A DNA stretch of 64,000 nt. It comes from an uncultured Caryophanales bacterium. GTDB lineage: Bacteria > Bacillota_I > Bacilli_A > RFN20 > CAG-826. Shown here piece after piece: positions 58,238 to 64,000 of this stretch. The stretch lies in the NCBI GenBank assembly GCA_946409515.1, contig CAMJWS010000002.1, positions 202,506-266,505 of the forward strand, written 5' to 3'. The notes below the pieces were generated by a model, which had not been told where the DNA came from, did no database searches, and was given only the letters and a program-made list of their open reading frames with translations. How positions within the stretch are numbered: position 1 is the first letter of the stretch; the number at the start of each line of letters is the position of its first letter. The translations under genes were made by a program, and so were the position numbers.

Positions 58238-59881
58238 ATGCCAATTAAAGTGGTTTTTAATAACACAGAAAAAATTTATGATGCTCCGGTTACCGTGTTA
58301 GATATCGTGGGCAAAGACAAAAACATTATATGTGCTTATGTTAACGGCCGTGTCCGTGAACTCACATACACAATTGATAAGGATTCTGAAATCATTCCTT
58401 TAACCTGCAAAGACAGAGATGCAAAACCAATTTATGAATCATCTCTTCGTTTCTTAGTGGCGATGGCTATGCACAATATTCACCCACATTATGAAATTAG
58501 ATTCGCCTATAACGTTTCCCGTTCTATCTTCTTACAAATCTTAAATCCAGGCACCAGTGCTTCTGGTATTATGATCAAAGAATTGGTCGCGGAAATGAAT
58601 AGACTTGTTTCTTTAGATTTACCATTAGAAAGAAAGATTGTTAGCAAGGAAGAAGCTGCTAGAATCTTCGCTGAAGATGGTTATCAAGATAAAGTCGATA
58701 TTTTAAAATATCGTCCAGAGAAGACCGCCCATATTTATACATGCGGTAATTATCGTAACTATATGTATAACCGTATGGTGCCTTCAACTGGTTATATTAA
58801 TAGATGGGTTATCAAATATTATCACCCAGGTATTATCATTCAATACCCACGTCCTGACTTTAACGGTGAAATCCCACCGTTTGAAGACGCTCCAACATTT
58901 GGTAAGACCTTAAAAAGAGCGCATCAATGGGCTTTAGCGACAGGTTGTAACACTATTGTTGGTATCAACGAAAGAATTGAACAAGATGGCGATGTCGAAT
59001 TTATCACACTTTGCGAACAAAGACACAACCGTCAGTTATGTGAATTAGGTCAAATGATTGAAGATGAAAAAGAATCCATTCGTTTGATTTGTATCGCTGG
59101 TCCTTCTTCTTCTGGTAAGACCACATTCGCTAATAGATTAAGAATTGAATTATTATCTAGAGGTATTAAACCAATCCGTATTTCTATGGATGACTACTAC
59201 TTACCAAGAGGACAAGCTCCATTAGATGAAGATGGTAAACCAGACTTAGAAAGCGCTGATGCATTAGATATCGAATTATTTAACCAAAACCTCGCGGATT
59301 TAGTCGCTGGTTTAGAAGTTGAATGTCCAAAATATGACTTCAAAGCGGGTGCTCGTGCGCCTGTTGGCAGAAAACTTATTGTTCCACAAGATCAACCAAT
59401 CATCATTGAAGGTATCCATGCCTTAAATGAAAGATTAACTGCTTCTATTCCTGCTCACCAAAAATTCAAAATCTTTATTGCCCCACAATCACAAGTCAAT
59501 ATCGATAACCATAACCCAATGAGCTTAACCGATTTAAGACTTCTTAGAAGAATTGTGCGTGACCACCAATTCAGAAACGCTTCCGCTATTTCTACATTAG
59601 AGATGTGGCCAAGTGTTCGTAAAGGTGAATTCAGATGGATTTACCCATCTCAAGAAGGCGCTAACTATGTCTTCAACTCATTCTCCAGTTATGAACTTAG
59701 TGTCATGAAGAAATATGCGATGCCACTTCTTGAAGAAATCGATACTGAAAGTGAATACTTCCCAGTTGCGGAAAGATTAATCCGTATGCTCAAGTTCTTC
59801 GATGACTTAAGCGATCAATGGGTACCATGTAATTCCATTATCCGTGAATTCATCGGTGGCTCTTGCTATCAAGACGACTAA
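58238..59881 (+). CDS. TGS-domain nucleoside kinase (uridine kinase-like)
   Basis: The 547-residue protein has an N-terminal TGS domain (about 1-65), a ThrRS-like second domain (about 65-170) and a C-terminal P-loop kinase of the uridine kinase/phosphoribulokinase type (CIAGPSSSGKTTFANRL; ISMDDYYLPR). Such fusions are found in Clostridia, Thermotoga and relatives and are annotated as nucleoside kinases. Substrate not proven; uridine/cytidine by family. The start at 58238 has AGGAGGAA 8 nt upstream and is preferred over one 8 codons earlier. Confidence 0.85.
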   Translation: MPIKVVFNNTEKIYDAPVTVLDIVGKDKNIICAYVNGRVRELTYTIDKDSEIIPLTCKDRDAKPIYESSLRFLVAMAMHNIHPHYEIRFAYNVSRSIFLQILNPGTSASGIMIKELVAEMNRLVSLDLPLERKIVSKEEAARIFAEDGYQDKVDILKYRPEKTAHIYTCGNYRNYMYNRMVPSTGYINRWVIKYYHPGIIIQYPRPDFNGEIPPFEDAPTFGKTLKRAHQWALATGCNTIVGINERIEQDGDVEFITLCEQRHNRQLCELGQMIEDEKESIRLICIAGPSSSGKTTFANRLRIELLSRGIKPIRISMDDYYLPRGQAPLDEDGKPDLESADALDIELFNQNLADLVAGLEVECPKYDFKAGARAPVGRKLIVPQDQPIIIEGIHALNERLTASIPAHQKFKIFIAPQSQVNIDNHNPMSLTDLRLLRRIVRDHQFRNASAISTLEMWPSVRKGEFRWIYPSQEGANYVFNSFSSYELSVMKKYAMPLLEEIDTESEYFPVAERLIRMLKFFDDLSDQWVPCNSIIREFIGGSCYQDD

Positions 59882-59900
59882 TATAAATTACAAGTAATTT

Positions 59901-59926
59901 AAAAGCTCCTGATCAGGAGCTTTTTT
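59901..59926. terminator. terminator containing the DUF5677-gene stop
   Basis: A perfect palindrome AAAAGCTCCTGATCAGGAGC (59901-59920) is followed by TTTTTT. It ends the nucleoside kinase gene. The stop of the convergent minus-strand gene (59913-59915) lies inside it, and the A-run on its left can serve the minus strand. Confidence 0.85.
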
Positions 59927-61043
59927 GATTTCTATTTGTTTGGAATCTTTTAAACGTTTCTGTTTCTCTTTTATGAATAATCACTAACTGTGAATAATAG
60001 ACTCGACGCATTTCTTGATATTGTTTCATCTGTGCTTCGCTCACACGCTTAGAGAAGAGAGAAACGAAGACTTTTTCTAATCTAAAGAAGCTTTCATAAA
60101 GACTTAATAGAGTCATGTAGTAGAAATACTCTTTATTGGAATAGATTAGAAGAGGCGTACTATGGATGATTTCACTAGAGAGTTCATATCTTTTAGAATA
60201 CATTTCTAAGCCAGCGAGTTTTTCTAAACCATCACGGAAGTTAAGCTTGAAGTTTGGATCATCTTTATTCGCGATGAGATATAGCCAACCATATTCAATA
60301 TATTTACGGATGTCTTTACTCTTAAGACCATATTCACGCATTTCTTCTTTCATTTCATAGAAGATTTTATCTTGTTGTTCTTTATCTGGGATAGTGTTGT
60401 TGAACGCTAAACCAAAATTCATATGTCTTAAGTATTTATTGATGAGTGGCGCACCATACTTATCTAGTAAGATAAGAGTGCATTCACATTCGTGAAGAGT
60501 TCTCCATGAAGAGAAGGCTTCTGTTTCATAACCGCTTAATAAATTCTCTAAAATACAGCGAGAAATAGTTAATGACTTCATGAGAAGGTCACTAATAAGA
60601 GATGATTGAGGATCATTCTTCTTATAACCTTTCACGATATTAAGCATGAAATTTAAATAGATATTTAATGAAGATGCTGGAGGAAGGAAACGGTTACCAA
60701 GCTTCTTTTCAACGTGATTAAAAATGGATAAGGACAAATATTTATCAGCGGCGACACTCGCCATAGAGGAAGGATATTCTTCATTAGCTTTGAATCTAGC
60801 GATTTCCGCTTCGTTAAGATGTGAGACTGAATAATAGTACTCACCAACGCAGTAAAGTAAGAGTTCAAATTGATTGATCTCTTTAACCTCTATTTGTGCA
60901 TTTTCTTGGTCCACTATTCCGATGAATTCGTTGGCCGTTTCGTAAACATCATAAATGTAATCAGGATCAAGTTCGACATTGACCTGAATACCTTTTAGAT
61001 AGTTAGTAACTTGCTCTCTACTCCAGATATTCTTAATTTCCAT
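59913..61043 (-). CDS. DUF5677-like hypothetical protein
   Basis: The 376-residue, all-helical protein has a central region (SRCILENLLSGYETEAFSSWRTLHECECTLILL) that resembles the DUF5677 family of unknown function. No transmembrane helix or enzyme motif is seen. AAGGAA precedes the ATG; it is 9 nt after glpK and the last gene of the pepP-glpK run. A connection with glycerol use is not evident. Confidence 0.6.
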   Translation of the reverse strand: MEIKNIWSREQVTNYLKGIQVNVELDPDYIYDVYETANEFIGIVDQENAQIEVKEINQFELLLYCVGEYYYSVSHLNEAEIARFKANEEYPSSMASVAADKYLSLSIFNHVEKKLGNRFLPPASSLNIYLNFMLNIVKGYKKNDPQSSLISDLLMKSLTISRCILENLLSGYETEAFSSWRTLHECECTLILLDKYGAPLINKYLRHMNFGLAFNNTIPDKEQQDKIFYEMKEEMREYGLKSKDIRKYIEYGWLYLIANKDDPNFKLNFRDGLEKLAGLEMYSKRYELSSEIIHSTPLLIYSNKEYFYYMTLLSLYESFFRLEKVFVSLFSKRVSEAQMKQYQEMRRVYYSQLVIIHKRETETFKRFQTNRNQKSS

Positions 61044-61052
61044 TTTTATTCC

Positions 61053-62522
61053 TTACTTAAACATTCTTGTGGCTTTAATAGCCGTCTTCCAGCCTTTGTA
61101 TAATTCTTTTATTTCTTTTTTACTCATTTGTGGTTCATAAATCGCTTGGTATTCATGAATCTTTTTAATACTTTCTAAGTTTGGATAATATCCACATTGT
61201 AGACCCGCCATATAGGCTGCGCCTAGTGCGGTAGTTTCTAAACACTTAGGAAGTTTAATTGTGGTATGTAAGATATCACTTTGGAACTGCATAAGATATT
61301 TATTCTTTGTAGCCCCACCATCAACTTTAAGAACGCTGATGTTTTGAGCGGCATCTTTTTGCATGACTTCCATGACATCTTTACATTGATAAGCAATAGC
61401 TTCTAAACAGGCTCTAACAAATTGGCTACGATTTGTGCCTCTTGTTAAACCAAAGACTGCGCCTCTAGCGTCATCATCCCAGTATGGGGTACCTAAACCT
61501 GTAAAAGCAGGGACGATATAGACACGTGAACGATGACTCATTTGGGCAATCTTTTCACTATCAGCGGCGTTTTCAATTAATTGCATTTCATCTCTAATCC
61601 ACTGCACAATCGCACCACCGATAAAGACAGAACCTTCTAAAGCATAGGTTACTTTGTTACCTATTTGCCAAGCAACTGTGGTTAATAAGCCTTTATTTGA
61701 GAAGACTGGTTTATCGCCTGTGTTTACTAAAAGGAAACAACCAGTACCATAGGTATTCTTACTTTCACCACTTTCAAAGCAGGTTTGACCAAACAAAGCG
61801 GCTTGTTGGTCACCTAAGACACCAGTAATATGTACATCGCTCTTTAAGAAAGTAGCTTGACCATAGTCATAAGCACTTGGTCTAACAGTTGGTAACATTG
61901 ACATTGGGATATTGAACATTTTGCATAGCTCTTCATCCCATTTCATATCGTTAATATTAAATAAAAGCGTACGAGAAGCATTGGTCACGTCTGTGGCGTG
62001 AACTTTGCCACTTGTTAACTTATAAATAATCCATGAATCAATTGTGCCGAATAATAATTCACCAGACTCCGCTCTTTCTTGACCATTTTCAAGATGGTCT
62101 AAGATGAATCTTACTTTAGAAGCGGAGAAATATGGATTAATAATTAATCCAGTCTTTTGATGAATGGTTTCTTTTTCTTTAGCGAAGTTATCACAGATGT
62201 CTGCGGATTGACGGGATTGCCACACTATGGCGTTATAGACTGGCATGCCAGTTTTCTTAGACCACACAACTGTAGTTTCTCTTTGATTAGTTAAACCAAT
62301 TGTAGCGACATCATCAATAGTCAAATTAGCTTTAATCAAGACTTCATTAATAACATCCATGACTGAAACCCAGATGGCTAATGCATCTGCTTCAACCCAG
62401 CCAGAATGTGGGAATAAACAAGTCACTTCTCTTTGAGCGATTTGCACTGGTTTACCAGTATTATCAAAAAGAATTGCTCTTGAACTTGTGGTGCCCTGAT
62501 CGATTGCTAAAATGTATTTCAT
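61053..62522 (-). CDS. glpK: glycerol kinase
   Basis: GlpK phosphorylates glycerol to glycerol-3-phosphate. The 489-residue FGGY-family enzyme has LAIDQGTTSSRAILFD, NQRETTVVW and PAFTGLGTPYWDDDARG. The start at 62522 has AGAGG 8 nt upstream and matches the family N-terminus; a start inside pepP is rejected. No glpF or glpD is near. Confidence 0.96.
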   Translation of the reverse strand: MKYILAIDQGTTSSRAILFDNTGKPVQIAQREVTCLFPHSGWVEADALAIWVSVMDVINEVLIKANLTIDDVATIGLTNQRETTVVWSKKTGMPVYNAIVWQSRQSADICDNFAKEKETIHQKTGLIINPYFSASKVRFILDHLENGQERAESGELLFGTIDSWIIYKLTSGKVHATDVTNASRTLLFNINDMKWDEELCKMFNIPMSMLPTVRPSAYDYGQATFLKSDVHITGVLGDQQAALFGQTCFESGESKNTYGTGCFLLVNTGDKPVFSNKGLLTTVAWQIGNKVTYALEGSVFIGGAIVQWIRDEMQLIENAADSEKIAQMSHRSRVYIVPAFTGLGTPYWDDDARGAVFGLTRGTNRSQFVRACLEAIAYQCKDVMEVMQKDAAQNISVLKVDGGATKNKYLMQFQSDILHTTIKLPKCLETTALGAAYMAGLQCGYYPNLESIKKIHEYQAIYEPQMSKKEIKELYKGWKTAIKATRMFK

Positions 62523-62526
62523 GATT

Positions 62527-63777
62527 TTAACCTCTTGTGGCCATGAGTCTTTCGACTTCATCCATTTCTTTTACGATGTTTTTACTTAAGACGATTGAGC
62601 CATTATCGCTGACTAAAACATCGTCTTCAATACGGACACCGACACCGTATTTTGCGAAATATAAACCTGGTTCAACAGTGATGACATTACCATTTTGTAA
62701 TGGCTTTTCTCTTAAAGAGATATCATGTGTATCTAAACCAAGGTGATGAGAGACATTGTGGTAATAGTAATTACGGATATCATCATTAATATCCATTAAA
62801 CCAGAATTGATACATTGTTTTCTTAAGTATTCGGTGGCGAATTCTTGTAAATCTTTAATGGTAAGACCTGGTTTAATCATTTGAATAACGGCTTTATTGC
62901 AGTTTAATACTGCTTCATAAATCTTAGCTTGAACACCGGTAAACTTACCGTTAACTGGGAAGGTACGAGAGATATCCGCACTATAGCCGTTATGTTCATA
63001 ACCTAAGTCGAATAGGATTAAATCATTTTCTCTCACAGTATCGTTTTGGGAAGGATAATGTAAGCATGTCGCGTTCTTACCTGAAGCGACGATTGTATCA
63101 AAAGCTAAACCGCTTCTATCGTGTAAACGACCATAAAGTTCAAAATAATCAGCGAGTTCATGTTCTTTCATACCCACTTTTAATTTGCTAATTGCATAAG
63201 CAATACCGTTATTGGTCTTTTCAATAGCCTTGACCATATTTTCAATTTCTTCAGAAGATTTAACCATTCTTAAATCTCTTAAGATTGGATAGCTATCAAC
63301 GATTTCTTTTTGATAATCAAGCTGGAGCTTGACCACTAAATCGTTCATGAACATGCCATCTTTAAGTTTTTGTTCTGGAGAACTTAAATCTAAATATAAG
63401 CAATCGATTTCACCATACTGTTGTTTAGTAATGGCTAAAGAAAGCATAGTTTCTAAGTTATCGGAAGTATAAACACTCTTAAGACCACTTATTAAACTTG
63501 CAGCCTCTGGAGTTAAACGTTTACCAGTCCACTTTTCTTTAAGTTCACTATATGGATCGATGAACAAATAGGCTTTTCTTTCGCCTAATGTTTTGATGAG
63601 CATAAGAGCGCTGTGTTCTTGTTTAATGCCTGTAAGGTAGAAGAAGTTTTTATTGCAGACAAATGGTAAAGCTTCATCTTCACTAGCGATTTTACTAACA
63701 CCAGAAAAGAAGACCGCCACACTATTGTCTTTCATTTGATCGAATAGTTTTTTACGACGTGAATCTAATTCTAACAT
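62527..63777 (-). CDS. pepP: Xaa-Pro aminopeptidase
   Basis: The 416-residue M24B metallopeptidase removes N-terminal residues before proline. It has an AMP_N domain, and the dinuclear metal site is in FDLGYEHNGYSADISRTFP, HHLGLDTHD, TVEPGLYF and VRIEDDVLV. A 2-nt gap separates it from the Mrp-type gene. Confidence 0.93.
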   Translation of the reverse strand: MLELDSRRKKLFDQMKDNSVAVFFSGVSKIASEDEALPFVCNKNFFYLTGIKQEHSALMLIKTLGERKAYLFIDPYSELKEKWTGKRLTPEAASLISGLKSVYTSDNLETMLSLAITKQQYGEIDCLYLDLSSPEQKLKDGMFMNDLVVKLQLDYQKEIVDSYPILRDLRMVKSSEEIENMVKAIEKTNNGIAYAISKLKVGMKEHELADYFELYGRLHDRSGLAFDTIVASGKNATCLHYPSQNDTVRENDLILFDLGYEHNGYSADISRTFPVNGKFTGVQAKIYEAVLNCNKAVIQMIKPGLTIKDLQEFATEYLRKQCINSGLMDINDDIRNYYYHNVSHHLGLDTHDISLREKPLQNGNVITVEPGLYFAKYGVGVRIEDDVLVSDNGSIVLSKNIVKEMDEVERLMATRG

Positions 63778-63779
63778 AG

Positions 63780-64000
63780 TTACTCTCCTTTAATTGCATT
63801 GATAATGTTTTGAATTTCTGGAAGAGAAATCTTTTCAATTTCACCCTTATCCATTAAAGCGGTGTTATTACTATTAAGTGGTAATTTACCTAAGATATTA
63901 AATTTCATTTCTTTAGCGAAATCTTCTAAGTGAGATTCACCAAATAATGGAATCTTTTCTGCGCATTTTGGACAGACAAGATAGGACATGTTTTCCACGA
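63780..64000 (-). CDS. mrp: Mrp/ApbC-type P-loop ATPase, C-terminal part
   Basis: The last about 73 codons of a gene cut by the right edge. ENMSYLVCPKC is the Mrp signature with the CxxC pair that binds a bridging Fe-S cluster, followed by FGESHLEDFAKEMKFNILGKLPL. Mrp/NBP35-type proteins carry and deliver Fe-S clusters. The Walker motifs lie outside the window. Confidence 0.85.
   Translation of the reverse strand, partial: VENMSYLVCPKCAEKIPLFGESHLEDFAKEMKFNILGKLPLNSNNTALMDKGEIEKISLPEIQNIINAIKGE

Overview
The window is a compact, AT-rich bacterial chromosome segment with short intergenic gaps, many 1-8 nt gene overlaps, and TGA used as a stop codon. The stop overlaps at 4876-4879, 17595-17598 and 39008-39011 exclude the Mycoplasma code. 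Gene content and order point to an uncultured low-GC Firmicutes/Bacilli lineage, probably an anaerobic gut organism near the Erysipelotrichales/RF39-like groups. Supporting evidence is a Bacillus-like order rqcH <-> gmk-priA-rsmB-rlmN-stp-prkC-rsgA-rpe ... rpmB, serine-rich lipoproteins with BspA-type and Big_2-type domains, PPi-dependent phosphofructokinase, and glgCDA. The taxonomic placement is inference.

Layout. 1-1013: a possible gene tail, then rpsD behind a structured leader that resembles an S4 autoregulatory RNA. 1078-10608: accessory surface and regulatory region with a large Big_2-type lipoprotein, a LuxE/LuxC-type acyl-activating/acyl-reductase pair, a 957-residue leucine-rich-repeat lipoprotein, an AraC-type regulator and a small lipoprotein. 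10655-18242: a LysR regulator divergent from a nucleotide operon purA-purB-guaA-pyrG plus a YoaK-type membrane protein. 18243-22246: an aminotransferase, then an accessory three-gene strip (membrane-tethered HNH protein, zinc-ribbon PD-(D/E)XK nuclease-like protein, five-helix membrane protein). This strip is the best candidate for an undescribed system. 22391-33000: glnA-glmS and a housekeeping run (GNAT, pncB, YtpR-like, trmB, pepV, coaX, leuS). 33030-36706: glycogen synthesis glgC-glgD-glgA, upstream of leuS on the minus strand. 36802-47121: a small membrane protein, rpmB, and the gmk-to-rpe cluster, in which the rsmB homologue has lost its catalytic and cofactor motifs. 47215-49660: rqcH, trmL, ppa. 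49672-58068: pncA, PPi-PFK, and a complete F-type ATP synthase operon. 58238-64000: a TGS-type nucleoside kinase, a DUF5677-like protein, glpK, pepP and the C-terminus of an Mrp-type ATPase cut by the window edge.

Functional themes. Energy conservation appears to be built around PPi and, by inference, Na+. The PPi-PFK stop overlaps the first atp gene, a soluble pyrophosphatase lies past the other end of the operon, and subunit c has a two-carboxylate pattern (E24/E57 with T58, T59, Y62) like that known from the Fusobacterium Na+ rotor. Glutamine metabolism is linked (glnA followed by glmS). NAD salvage (pncA, pncB) and glycogen storage are present.

Architecture themes. Several promoters place the -10 box about 6-10 nt before the ATG with no Shine-Dalgarno (leaderless or near-leaderless genes at 19469, 36802, 47121, 47215). 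Several hairpins contain stop codons (10066, 18234, 33021, 59901). I saw no tRNA, rRNA, CRISPR array, insertion sequence or prophage.
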